The notes under the pieces were generated by a model. It did no database searches. It saw nothing but the letters and a program-made list of their open reading frames with translations, and was not told where the DNA came from. A program made the translations under genes and the position numbers. 49,213 bases of DNA, from positions 1 through 49,213 of the forward strand of contig JAZNBK010000064.1 in NCBI GenBank assembly GCA_045587025.1, in the 5' to 3' direction. Shown one piece after another: positions 34,187 to 43,109 of this stretch (within the stretch, counting starts at the first letter, position 1; every line of letters starts with the position of its first letter). Origin of the DNA: UBA1740 sp045587025 (GTDB taxonomy: Bacteria > Bacillota > Clostridia > Oscillospirales > CAG-272).

Positions 34187-34215
34187 ATTATAACCAAAAC
34201 AATGAGTGAAGTCAA
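34187..34215 (-). promoter_or_regulatory. Promoter of the glucokinase gene
   Basis: On the minus strand, TTGACT (34215-34210), a 17-bp spacer and TATAAT (34192-34187). Confidence 0.82.
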
Positions 34216-34298
34216 TATAATTAAAAAGACAAGTCGTATATTTGACGAAAAAAGATAGATAAAACAATTAAAAAAGTAAAAATATCAGGGGGGTTGCA

Positions 34299-35312
34299 AT
34301 GAAAATTTTACTTGGTATGAGCGGAGGTATCGACAGTACCTATTCCGCATTAAAATTGAAGGAAATGGGGCATACTGTCGAGGGTGTGTTGCTTATAATG
34401 CACGATAACGCAGATGTAGATGCGGCGAAGGAAAGTGCTAAATCGGTTGATATTCCTTTGAAAATTATAGATTGCCGCAAGGATTTTAAGGATAAGGTCA
34501 TAGATATTTTTGCGAGCGAATATCTTCGTGGCAGAACGCCTAACCCTTGTATAGTGTGTAACAGCGATGTTAAGTTTAAGGTGATGTGCGAAATAGCGAA
34601 GCAAGAGGGCTTTGACAAGATAGCGACGGGGCATTATGCGGGGATTGAAGAAAGAAACGGCAGATATTCCATTACAAAAGGGGAAGATAGTAAAAAAGAC
34701 CAGAGTTACGTTCTATGGCGTCTTGATCAGGAAATTCTGTCTATGCTTATGCTTCCTTTGACCGATAGCGTTAAATCGGAAATTAAAGAAAAAACGAAAG
34801 CGCTTAATCTCACAGCCGCAGAAAGAGAAGAAAGTCAGGAAATTTGTTTTATCCCCGATAATAATTATGCATCATATATAGAAAAAAATTATAAGAAATC
34901 AGAAACAGGTGATTTTGTAGATACAGACGGTAATTTCTTGGGTAAGCATAAGGGTATTATTCATTATACGGTGGGGCAGAGAAAAGGCCTTGGTGTCGCT
35001 CTTGGCGAGCGTGCTTTTGTCAGCAAAATAATTCCGGAGAATAATACTATCGTGTTATCTAAAAAGGGAGATATAGGAGAAGATTACCTTAGAATTTCAA
35101 ATATAGTTTTTTCCGGGCTTGAACCGCGCCTTGAAGGCGAGGTCGAATTTGACGTAAAGCTCAGATATTTAGCGCCGCCCATAAAGGCGAAGGTTAAATT
35201 TATGGGGGATGTTGTCGACGTGGAGCTTTTGGAAAAAAGAGTGGTCACACCGGGGCAATCTGCGGTGTTTTACCGTGGAAATTCTGTAATGTTCGGTGGA
35301 TTTATAAGATAA
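34299..35312 (+). CDS. mnmA: tRNA-specific 2-thiouridylase MnmA
   Basis: MnmA thiolates U34 of tRNA-Lys, -Glu and -Gln using ATP and a persulfide. The PP-loop is GMSGGIDS (6-13). The catalytic nucleophile lies in TPNPCIVCN (C84) and the persulfide cysteine in SQEICFIPD (C183). The tRNA-binding segment GKHKGIIHYTVGQRKGLG and the C-terminal beta-barrel (to 337) are in place. The length is slightly below the usual 350-370. It starts six bases after GGGGGG. No cysteine desulfurase gene is adjacent. Confidence 0.94.
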   Translation: MKILLGMSGGIDSTYSALKLKEMGHTVEGVLLIMHDNADVDAAKESAKSVDIPLKIIDCRKDFKDKVIDIFASEYLRGRTPNPCIVCNSDVKFKVMCEIAKQEGFDKIATGHYAGIEERNGRYSITKGEDSKKDQSYVLWRLDQEILSMLMLPLTDSVKSEIKEKTKALNLTAAEREESQEICFIPDNNYASYIEKNYKKSETGDFVDTDGNFLGKHKGIIHYTVGQRKGLGVALGERAFVSKIIPENNTIVLSKKGDIGEDYLRISNIVFSGLEPRLEGEVEFDVKLRYLAPPIKAKVKFMGDVVDVELLEKRVVTPGQSAVFYRGNSVMFGGFIR

Positions 35313-35439
35313 AACGGTTGTTAATTATGCACAAAAAAACGGTTGAAATAAGAGGGCATTGTTGTCAAAAAAACTGTTTTGCTGTTGTTTTTGAAAAATT
35401 TGTGCAAAAAGTCATAATGTAGAAAAAAACGACACAGTT

Positions 35440-35455
35440 TTGTGCAACTTGCACA
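35440..35455. promoter_or_regulatory. Candidate operator palindrome
   Basis: TGTGCAA-C-TTGCACA is a perfect odd palindrome. A half-site TTGTGCAA occurs at 35400-35407 and TGCACAA at 35328-35334. They lie 260-390 bp upstream of the operon promoter, so they could be activator sites or serve an unseen upstream promoter. Confidence 0.4.
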
Positions 35456-35713
35456 TATTAATTTTGTTAAAAAATATGCAGAAACAAGTAAATCAGATTT
35501 ACCTTTGTTGTTATGAATTTTCGGTTAGCAAGCAAAACCGCCTATAATATAGGAAAAAACGAGGTAATTGTGATTTACTTTTTTTCTTGAGCGCAATTTT
35601 CGCGTGTAAACAATAGTTTTCATTATTGAAAAGCGCAAAAAAAACAAAAAAAACACGGAGTAAATTTTCAGCTCAAAATGAGGTATTTGTAAAATTCTAC
35701 CAATTAGTTATAC

Positions 35714-35742
35714 TTGACTTTTTAATTAAATTATGGTATCAT
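35714..35742 (+). promoter_or_regulatory. Promoter of the sugar-ABC/DUF5696 operon
   Basis: TTGACT (35714-35719), a 17-bp spacer and TATCAT (35737-35742). The predicted leader to the binding-protein ATG is about 155 nt. Confidence 0.75.
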
Positions 35743-35903
35743 TTACTATACTTATAAGGCAAATATGTGCTTTTATCTATGCGCATGCAAGCTTTATCGA
35801 GGGCGTATGGACGACGATGCAAGTTTCACTTTGAGATTTGTTTTGGGCCTGCGGCAATTTTTGTTATTAATTTTATCACTTAATTTTCACGGAGGAGAGA
35901 TTT

Positions 35904-38900
35904 ATGATGGGAACTCGGCTGACTAAGATTACTGCCATGTTTCTTGCCGTTGTAATGTCTTTTGGGTTTTTTGTGTTTTTACCCACAGAAACGTCTGCCG
36001 CTTCGGTTGCAGAAACCTCAAAGGATATTTCCGCAACGCTGAACGCAGTTTCGTATTCTGATTACAGCGCCAGATTCACAAACCAGAAGAAGGGAACGGA
36101 AAAAATCACAGTAGACCTGTTTGATTATTCCGTTGATCCGAACACAATAAAGGCGGAGGAGGTTTTTGTAGCTTCCGATCTTCCTGAGATGCAGGGAGTC
36201 GAATTTGCAGAGCAGTCTCTTTTTACGCCGGACCACGGAAAGATTACGTGGAACGTGCATATTTCTGCCGAGCAGAGAGGTATGTACGGTATCGAAATCG
36301 AATACTATCCCGTAGTTGATAACGTTTCTACTATCGAGCGTATTCTCTATTTGGACGGAGCAGTTCCTTTTTCGGAAGCGCGAAATCTTTCATTTTCGAA
36401 GATTTGGCAATATTACTACGAGGATGAGAACGGCGAACCGGTATTTGAGTATCTTACCGACGAGAACGGAAATCTGTCTTACAGACAGGACATCGGCGGA
36501 AACGACCTCAGATACAGTATTGCTCAGAATCCGTCCTGGCGTACGTATATTTGTACAGACTCAAACGGATTTTTTCAGGAGAACTTCCAATTTTACTTTG
36601 CCGAGGGCGATCACACGATTACTCTGGAAGGAAACCGTGAGTCCCTCGTTATAAAATCTATTTCTCTCGTTCCCGTAAAAGAAACTATCACTTACGAGGA
36701 ATATCTTGCGTTGCATGCCGACGCGCCCGTTGCAAAGGGCGGAGCGACGATTATAGAAGCGGAGTATCCCGAGGCGGTATCCGATACCTCGGTTACACCT
36801 GCGAGTGACCGTTCGTCCGCTATTAACTCGCCTTCCTCACCGAAATCACAGTTGTTTAACGTAATCGGCGCGACGAGCTATAATACGGTAGGTCAGTGGG
36901 CGAGATACACCTTTACCGTAGAGGAGACCGGTTTTTACGATATGGTTTTCCGTTTCAGACAAAACATTCTCGAGGGTATGTTTGCAAACAGAGCTATCAA
37001 GCTCTGGAGCAGCGATGGAATGTACGGTCTGCCGGACGGTACTCCTACGTTGCCCTTTAAGGAAGCAACGTCTGCGCGCTTTGACTTCTCGAAGGATTGG
37101 CAGGTAAAAGCAATCGGTGATGGAAGCAATCAGTTTAAATTCTATTTTAAAGAGGGCGTAACCTACACGGTTTACGTTGAGGTCAGTCTTGGTAGTCTCG
37201 CGCAGATTATCAGCACGGTTCAGTCAACTCTTTCTTCCATAAATAAATCTTACCTTAATATACTGAAGCTTACAGGCGCATCGCCCGACAGCTACCGTGA
37301 CTACGGGTTCTTGGAAATCATGCCTGATACGGTAAGAAGCTTGCTGGTTGACGGTCAGACTATTACCAACGTCTCCAAGCACTTTGAAGAGATATGCGGC
37401 TCTAAGGGTTCGCAGGTAGCTACGCTTGATAAGGTGGCGTTCGTGCTTGACAAAATGGGAAGAGATGAGTCAGAGATAGCGTCCAACCTTGATAACCTGA
37501 AGGCGAATATAGGTACCTTAGGTACTTGGCTCAACACATCGAAAGAGCAATCGATGGTAGTCGACTACATAAAGATTCAGCCCACAGGCAGCAAGCTCCC
37601 GAGAGCTGAAGCGTCCTTCTGGCAGTCCGCTTGGTTTGAAATTCGTTCCTTCATATCCAGCTTCTTCGCTGACTACGACTCTATGGGTATAACCGAGGAA
37701 TCGTTGGGCGAAAACGGAAGCCAGAGAATCGACGTATGGCTGGCGTACGGCCGTGACCAGTCGCTTATTTGGCGTAATATGATAGATAGCCAATATACGC
37801 CCGAAACGGGAGTTGCGGTAAACCTTAAGCTCGTAGCTGCGGGAACGCTTCTTCCCTCCGTCTTGTCGGGACAAGGACCTGACGTATATATCGGTCTCGG
37901 AAGCAGCGACGTAATTAACTACGCTATCCGAGGAGCTATAAAGGACGTTCAGGATTTTGAGGGCTTTGAAGAGGTATTCGGCTATGATATCGAACAGACC
38001 TATTACGATGAAAAAGAGTACAGATATGTATATAAGGATAGTAGCGGAAATAAAGTTGATCCCGAAAACGTGAACTTCAACTACGCAAATACTATTCCGA
38101 TAACTCTTTACGGAAAGACGTATGGAGTGCCCGAAACCTCCAGCTTCCCTGTGATGTTCTACCGACTCGACGTTTTGTCTGATTTGGGATTAGACGTTCC
38201 GAAAACCTGGGATGACCTTCTTGAAATGGCTCCCGTACTTCAGGCAAACAATATGGATATAGGTCTTGCAAACGCTTCGGCAGTTAACATATTCCTCTAT
38301 CAGTACGGCGGAAGTCTCTGGAAGTACCTCGACGATGAAGAATATGCGGGCGCACAGATTGGATTGGATACAGACGTTGCGCTTGACTCCTTCCGTTTCT
38401 GTACCCGTCTTTACACCGACTATTCTTTCCCTATCTCGTTTGACGGACCGAACCGTTTCAGAACGGGTGAAATGCCTATCGTTATTAACGACTATTCCAC
38501 AATGTATAACACGCTTACCGTATTTGCGACAGAGATTAAGGGCTTGTGGCAGTTTACTTCACTGCCGGGCGTAATTCGTGAAAACGGCTTGGTAAATAAC
38601 TGTTCGGTTGCTACGCTTACAGCTACGGCAATGCTTCACGGCGCAGAAGAAAAGGGAACGGCGGAAGCAGCATGGAGCTATATGATGTGGCAGGCAGGAG
38701 CAGACGTTCAGGCGTCCTACGGTAACCAGATGGTTGCTTTGTTAGGTCCGTCTGCAAAATACGCTACTGCAAATATGAACGCTATCAAGGACCTTTCGTG
38801 GACTTCCACAGAATATGCGAACCTGGTTGCGCAGCTTGACAATCTTGCTGCAATTCCGAACTATCCCGGAAGCTACATTGTTCCTCGTTATACAAACTTT

Positions 38901-39068
38901 GCATTCTTGGCGGCTGCAAACGCAGGCGCAGACCCTGTAGATGAGCTCTACAGCTACGTTACTACAATCAATAAGGAAATAACTCGTAAGCGCGAGGAAT
39001 TTGATTTGGCAACGTTGGATATCGGCGAAACGCCCGAGAGTGCCCGCGCGAAAAACGGCAGTAAATAA
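35904..39068 (+). CDS. Giant extracellular substrate-binding protein with N-terminal carbohydrate-binding-like extension
   Basis: This 1054-residue protein has a Sec signal peptide (about 1-33, cleavage near TSA-ASV) without a lipobox. Residues about 40-560 form beta-rich domains. The part at 282-440 (IIEAEYPEAVSD, WARYTFTVEETGFYDMVFRFRQ) resembles galactose-binding-like carbohydrate modules. A Trp/Phe-rich amphipathic helix at about 570-592 precedes a family-1 solute-binding domain from about 605 (RIDVWLAYGRDQSLIWRNMID) to about 1020, with typical PETSSFPVMFYRLDVL and TWDDLLEMAPVL segments. Normal binding proteins have about 430 residues. It leads the operon and should deliver a glycan to the permeases downstream. 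Membrane attachment is unexplained. The start follows GGAGGAG. Confidence 0.88.
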   Translation: MMGTRLTKITAMFLAVVMSFGFFVFLPTETSAASVAETSKDISATLNAVSYSDYSARFTNQKKGTEKITVDLFDYSVDPNTIKAEEVFVASDLPEMQGVEFAEQSLFTPDHGKITWNVHISAEQRGMYGIEIEYYPVVDNVSTIERILYLDGAVPFSEARNLSFSKIWQYYYEDENGEPVFEYLTDENGNLSYRQDIGGNDLRYSIAQNPSWRTYICTDSNGFFQENFQFYFAEGDHTITLEGNRESLVIKSISLVPVKETITYEEYLALHADAPVAKGGATIIEAEYPEAVSDTSVTPASDRSSAINSPSSPKSQLFNVIGATSYNTVGQWARYTFTVEETGFYDMVFRFRQNILEGMFANRAIKLWSSDGMYGLPDGTPTLPFKEATSARFDFSKDWQVKAIGDGSNQFKFYFKEGVTYTVYVEVSLGSLAQIISTVQSTLSSINKSYLNILKLTGASPDSYRDYGFLEIMPDTVRSLLVDGQTITNVSKHFEEICGSKGSQVATLDKVAFVLDKMGRDESEIASNLDNLKANIGTLGTWLNTSKEQSMVVDYIKIQPTGSKLPRAEASFWQSAWFEIRSFISSFFADYDSMGITEESLGENGSQRIDVWLAYGRDQSLIWRNMIDSQYTPETGVAVNLKLVAAGTLLPSVLSGQGPDVYIGLGSSDVINYAIRGAIKDVQDFEGFEEVFGYDIEQTYYDEKEYRYVYKDSSGNKVDPENVNFNYANTIPITLYGKTYGVPETSSFPVMFYRLDVLSDLGLDVPKTWDDLLEMAPVLQANNMDIGLANASAVNIFLYQYGGSLWKYLDDEEYAGAQIGLDTDVALDSFRFCTRLYTDYSFPISFDGPNRFRTGEMPIVINDYSTMYNTLTVFATEIKGLWQFTSLPGVIRENGLVNNCSVATLTATAMLHGAEEKGTAEAAWSYMMWQAGADVQASYGNQMVALLGPSAKYATANMNAIKDLSWTSTEYANLVAQLDNLAAIPNYPGSYIVPRYTNFAFLAAANAGADPVDELYSYVTTINKEITRKREEFDLATLDIGETPESARAKNGSK

Positions 39069-39103
39069 TTAAGTAAAAATACGATTCAAGGAGATATAAG
39101 TAT

Positions 39104-40054
39104 ATGTCAAATACAGCGGCGGCTAAAAAACGCCCGGTAGCTCGTAAGGACATGACAAGGGCACAATGGACGTGGAACGAAATGAAGCGCAACAAGGTAG
39201 CTTATCTTATGGTTGCCCCTTTTACGATTTTGTTCCTGATATTTACCGTTTTTCCCGTGTTACTTTCAATTATCTTGAGCTTTACCGACTTTAATATGCT
39301 TGAGATGCCTCATTGGGTTGGCGGAAGCAACTACATCCGTCTTTTTCTCGATGACGATATCTTTATTACAGCGTGCAAAAATACGATTATTTTCGCATCA
39401 GTTACAGGACCTGTGTCCTACATTCTTTCTCTTTTGATTGCATGGTTTATAAACGAGCTTCCTCCTAAAATCCGTGCAGTCGTAACGTTGGTATTCTACG
39501 CCCCCTCAATTTCAGGCGGTGTTTATATGATTTGGGGTACGTTGTTCTCCGGCGACTCTTACGGTTGGATAAACGGTATACTGCTTAAATTAGGTATAAT
39601 AGACGCCCCTATTCTTTGGTTCCAGGATGCTAGTTACGTAATGCCGCTTTGTATAATAGTTGCGCTTTGGACCTCACTCGGTACTGCATTCCTCTCGTTT
39701 ATAGCGGGCTTGCAGACGGTAGACAGAAGTCTTTATGAGGCAGCGGCGGTTGACGGAATTAAAAACCGTTGGCAAGAGCTTTGGTACATCACTCTTCCGA
39801 AGATGCGTCCTCAGATGCTCTTCGGTGCAGTGCTTTCGATAACTCAGTCCTTCGGTTTCGGCGCGGTCGTTACGGCACTTTGCGGTATGCCGTCTGTCGA
39901 TTACGCGGCGCATACCATTATGCACCATCTTGACGACTACGGCGGAGCTCGTTACGAGGTCGGATATTCCTCAACTATAGCGGTTATATTGTTTATCATA
40001 ATGTTTGGCTCAAACATTTTGATTAAGAAAGCTTTATCAAAGGTGGGACAGTAA
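39104..40054 (+). CDS. Sugar ABC transporter permease (UgpA/MalF type), first pair
   Basis: This 316-residue inner-membrane permease has six core helices. The N-terminal basic segment precedes VAYLMVAPFTILFLIFTVFPVLLSI. The EAA loop that docks the ATPase is YEAAAVDGIKNRWQELWYITLPKMRP. It follows the binding-protein gene by 35 bp behind AAGGAG and pairs with the next gene. It belongs to the carbohydrate uptake-1 family; the substrate is probably an oligosaccharide and is not determinable here. Confidence 0.92.
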   Translation: MSNTAAAKKRPVARKDMTRAQWTWNEMKRNKVAYLMVAPFTILFLIFTVFPVLLSIILSFTDFNMLEMPHWVGGSNYIRLFLDDDIFITACKNTIIFASVTGPVSYILSLLIAWFINELPPKIRAVVTLVFYAPSISGGVYMIWGTLFSGDSYGWINGILLKLGIIDAPILWFQDASYVMPLCIIVALWTSLGTAFLSFIAGLQTVDRSLYEAAAVDGIKNRWQELWYITLPKMRPQMLFGAVLSITQSFGFGAVVTALCGMPSVDYAAHTIMHHLDDYGGARYEVGYSSTIAVILFIIMFGSNILIKKALSKVGQ

Positions 40055-40055
40055 T

Positions 40056-40928
40056 ATGAAGAAATTAAGAACAAGAAGTCATAAAGTTGTCCTCAACCGT
40101 TCTGCGGGAGGAGACGCAGGTATTACCTTCGTTCTCACCCTCATGGGAGCATTTATGTTTTTGCCTATGCTCTACGCTATCATGCAGGCGTTAAAGCCGC
40201 TTGACGAGCTGTGGATGTTCCCGCCTAAGTTCATAGTTGTAAATCCTACGCTATCGAACTTTTCCGATTTGTTTTCACTTATGAACGAGTCTTGGGTTCC
40301 TTTCTCAAGATACATATTTAACACGGTGTTCATCACGGCAGTAGGTACTGCGGGTAACCTTGTAATCGCTTCGCTTGCCGCATATGCGCTTTCGAAGCTC
40401 AAGTTCCCCGGACGTGAAATGCTGTTCCAGCTCATAGTGCTTTCATTGATGTTCCACCCTACGGTAAACCAGGTGGCTCACTTCATCATCTTGAGCTCTC
40501 TCGGCTGGGTTGATACCTATCTCGCAATTATAGTTCCTGCTTTGTCGACGACTATGGGACTTTACCTTATGAAGCAGTTTATGGAAAGCTCCGTTTCCGA
40601 CGCAGTTCTTGAAAGCGCCCGTCTTGACGGTGCTTCCGAGTTCAGAACCTTCTTGGTAATTGCAATGCCTATGGTTAAGCCCGCATGGCTCACCTTGATT
40701 ATCGAGTCGTTTAAGGGCTTGTGGAACACAGGTGCTTCCGTGTATATCCATTCAGAGCAGTTAAAAACCTTTAACTACGCTATTCAGCAGATCTTGACAG
40801 GTGGTGTTGCGCGTGCAGGTGCAGGTGCAGCGGCATCGGTCGTTATGATGATTGTCCCGATTTTCGTCTTTGTATTAAACCAGAGTAAGATTATCGAGAC
40901 GATGGGTAGTAGTGGTATGAAAGACTAA
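40056..40928 (+). CDS. Sugar ABC transporter permease (UgpE/MalG type), first pair
   Basis: This 290-residue permease is the partner of the preceding gene. The long periplasmic loop PLDELWMFPPKFIVVNPTLSNF is typical of MalG-like proteins. The EAA loop is LESARLDGASEFRTFLVIAMPMVKPA. It starts one base after the previous stop. The C terminus lacks the usual FVxGLTAGAVKG ending and instead ends QSKIIETMGSSGMKD, a feature of the lacto/arabinogalactan-type permeases of this class. Confidence 0.92.
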   Translation: MKKLRTRSHKVVLNRSAGGDAGITFVLTLMGAFMFLPMLYAIMQALKPLDELWMFPPKFIVVNPTLSNFSDLFSLMNESWVPFSRYIFNTVFITAVGTAGNLVIASLAAYALSKLKFPGREMLFQLIVLSLMFHPTVNQVAHFIILSSLGWVDTYLAIIVPALSTTMGLYLMKQFMESSVSDAVLESARLDGASEFRTFLVIAMPMVKPAWLTLIIESFKGLWNTGASVYIHSEQLKTFNYAIQQILTGGVARAGAGAAASVVMMIVPIFVFVLNQSKIIETMGSSGMKD

Positions 40929-40942
40929 GGAGGAAAATGAAA

Positions 40943-43090
40943 ATGAAAAAGAATTTTTACAAAATATTTCTCCTTGTTTTGTGCGTAATTACTTTAATTA
41001 CCGCGATACCCTTTTCCGCCTCTGCAGCGGAACCGTATCAGACTTATACCTACTCAATAGACGGATTTGCCCTCTATTCTCCTGCGGCATATTCTCCCGT
41101 CATGACGGTAGATTCCAAGTATATCGGTCTGCTTGATAACGGCGGAGTGGCTATCAATGGCCCGACAGACCTTTTTGCAGATGATTTTGGAAACGTTTAT
41201 ATCGTTGATAGCAAGAATAGCAGAGTCGTTGTTGTCGACGAGTTCTATAAGCTTAAATTCACAATTGATGAGTTTTCAAACCAATACGGCGCGACCGACT
41301 CTCTGAATGCGCCTCAGGGCGTATTCGTAAACGACGAGAACATTTACGTGTGCGATACCGCAAATTCCCGTATCGTCGTATTTGACCTTGACGGAAATTT
41401 CGAGAAGATTATACCGAAGCCGGAATCCGAGCTTTTCGGAAAGAGCGCTACCTATAAGCCGGTCGCTATGGCGGTCGACCAGTACGGAAGAATTTTCGTA
41501 ATTTCTTCAAGTACCTATCAGGGAATTATCGTTATGACCGACGACGGAACGTTCACCGGATTTATCGGAGCGCAGAAGGTTGTCTACAACGCTATCGATA
41601 TTCTCTGGCGCCGTTTTATGAGCGAAGAGCAAAAGGCGTCTTCCTCATCATACGTATCTACCGAGTTTAATAACATCACAGTAGACGACGAGGGCTTTAT
41701 ATACGTTACCACTGACGCTATCGAGGAGGATAAGCAGTTAGGCGCTATTACGAGCAAGAGCGCAGATTACTCTCCCGTTAAGAAGCTCAACTCAAAGGGT
41801 AACGAGATTATGAAGCGTAGCGGCTTCTTTGATCCCGGCGGAGACGTAGATATATCGGCGTTTGCCATGTCTGCAAACAAAGGTGTTTCAAAGATCAAGG
41901 ACGTTGCCGTAGGACCTGAAAACACCTGGTCTATTATCGACGCAAAGAGAAGCAAAACGTTTACTTATGACCAAAACGGAAACCTCTTGTTCGCTTTCGG
42001 TGACGTTGGTGAAATGCTCGGTCAGCTGAAAACCGTAAACTCTATTACCTATCAGGGAGAATATATGCTTTTGCTTGATAGCTCCACGAACTCATTTACG
42101 GTTTACAAGAGAACCAACTACGGAGACCTTCTGATTTCAGCGCTTAAATGCGAAAACGATAGAGATTTTTCTTCCGCAATAGGCGCGTGGGAAAGCGTTC
42201 TTCGTTATAACAACAACTTTGATACCGCATATATAGGAGTTGGTAAATCCTTCTACCGTGACGGTGATTTCAAGCAGGCTATGGAATATTTCAAGGCGGC
42301 TTATGAAACCGAAAGCTACTCGACCTCTTTCCAAGAGGTAAGAAAGAATTGGGTTTCCAAGTATTTCTTCTTTATTCCGATTCTTTTAATTGTAGTTTGC
42401 GTTGCTTTCGCTAAGCTTATGGGAATGGCAGGCAAAAAGAATGCCGAGGTTGCCGTTAAGCCGGGAAAGAGAACGTACGGCGAGGAGCTTGTTTACTGCT
42501 TCCACTTGATGTTCCATCCATTTGACGGGTTCTGGGACTTGAAGCACGAAAAGCGTGGCTCGGTCAGAGCTTCCCTCACCATTATAGTTTTCACGATTTT
42601 TGCCTTCTTCTATCGCGCGATAGGTCAGGGGTATCTCGCAAATCCTACCGACGAGTATTCGACGATTTGGATGGAAATTATTTCGATAACAGTTCCTGTT
42701 TTGCTTTGGGTTGTCGCTAACTGGTGTCTTACCACCTTGTTTGACGGCGAGGGCTCGTTCAGGGATATCTTTATTGCAACCGGATATTCGCTTACTCCTA
42801 TGCCTTTCATTCTTATATTCTGCACGATGGCATCCAACATCGTTACCTTGAATGAAATTGGCTTAGTTGAGTTTATCGTGAAGCTTTCATTCGTATGGGT
42901 GGGCATATTGCTTTTCTTCGGAATGATGGTAACACACGATTACACTATGGTCAAGAATCTTTTAATCACAATATTTACTATCGTAGGTATGGCAATTATC
43001 ATATTCGTTGCAGTTCTTTTCTCCGGATTGATTGCAAAGATGGTAACCTTCGTATCTTCGATTATAGTAGAAATAAGTTATCGACTGTAA
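40943..43090 (+). CDS. Exported beta-propeller/TPR protein with YIP1 membrane domain
   Basis: This 715-residue protein has an unusual layout. A signal peptide (about 1-30) leads to NHL-type propeller blades (about 35-390; ADDFGNVYIVDSKNSRVVVVD and NIYVCDTANSRIVVFD are two clear repeats). A TPR-like segment (about 410-455; AIGAWESVLRYNNNFDTAYIGVGKSFYRDGDFKQAMEYF) and a transmembrane helix (about 472-490) follow. After a cytoplasmic stretch comes a multi-helix YIP1 domain (about 515-715). The outside propeller could bind glycan or protein, and the YIP1 part may couple to the permeases. Of two in-frame ATGs, 40943 has the better spacing (nine bases) to AAGGAGG; the other is 40937. The function is not established. 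Confidence 0.85.
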   Translation: MKKNFYKIFLLVLCVITLITAIPFSASAAEPYQTYTYSIDGFALYSPAAYSPVMTVDSKYIGLLDNGGVAINGPTDLFADDFGNVYIVDSKNSRVVVVDEFYKLKFTIDEFSNQYGATDSLNAPQGVFVNDENIYVCDTANSRIVVFDLDGNFEKIIPKPESELFGKSATYKPVAMAVDQYGRIFVISSSTYQGIIVMTDDGTFTGFIGAQKVVYNAIDILWRRFMSEEQKASSSSYVSTEFNNITVDDEGFIYVTTDAIEEDKQLGAITSKSADYSPVKKLNSKGNEIMKRSGFFDPGGDVDISAFAMSANKGVSKIKDVAVGPENTWSIIDAKRSKTFTYDQNGNLLFAFGDVGEMLGQLKTVNSITYQGEYMLLLDSSTNSFTVYKRTNYGDLLISALKCENDRDFSSAIGAWESVLRYNNNFDTAYIGVGKSFYRDGDFKQAMEYFKAAYETESYSTSFQEVRKNWVSKYFFFIPILLIVVCVAFAKLMGMAGKKNAEVAVKPGKRTYGEELVYCFHLMFHPFDGFWDLKHEKRGSVRASLTIIVFTIFAFFYRAIGQGYLANPTDEYSTIWMEIISITVPVLLWVVANWCLTTLFDGEGSFRDIFIATGYSLTPMPFILIFCTMASNIVTLNEIGLVEFIVKLSFVWVGILLFFGMMVTHDYTMVKNLLITIFTIVGMAIIIFVAVLFSGLIAKMVTFVSSIIVEISYRL

Positions 43091-43109
43091 GGAAAGTGAG
43101 GATAAGAAT

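Larger units (their letters stand above)
35313..35903 (+). other. 591-bp AT-rich intergenic region before the sugar-ABC operon
   Basis: No solid gene is seen. It contains repeated TTGTGCAA-type words, including TGTGCAA-C-TTGCACA at 35441-35455, a direct repeat AAAACGGTTG (about 35311 and 35336), a promoter at 35714-35742 and a leader of about 155 nt. In the leader, an ATG at 35765 behind AAGG opens a 53-codon frame that runs into the binding-protein gene out of frame. Confidence 0.6.
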
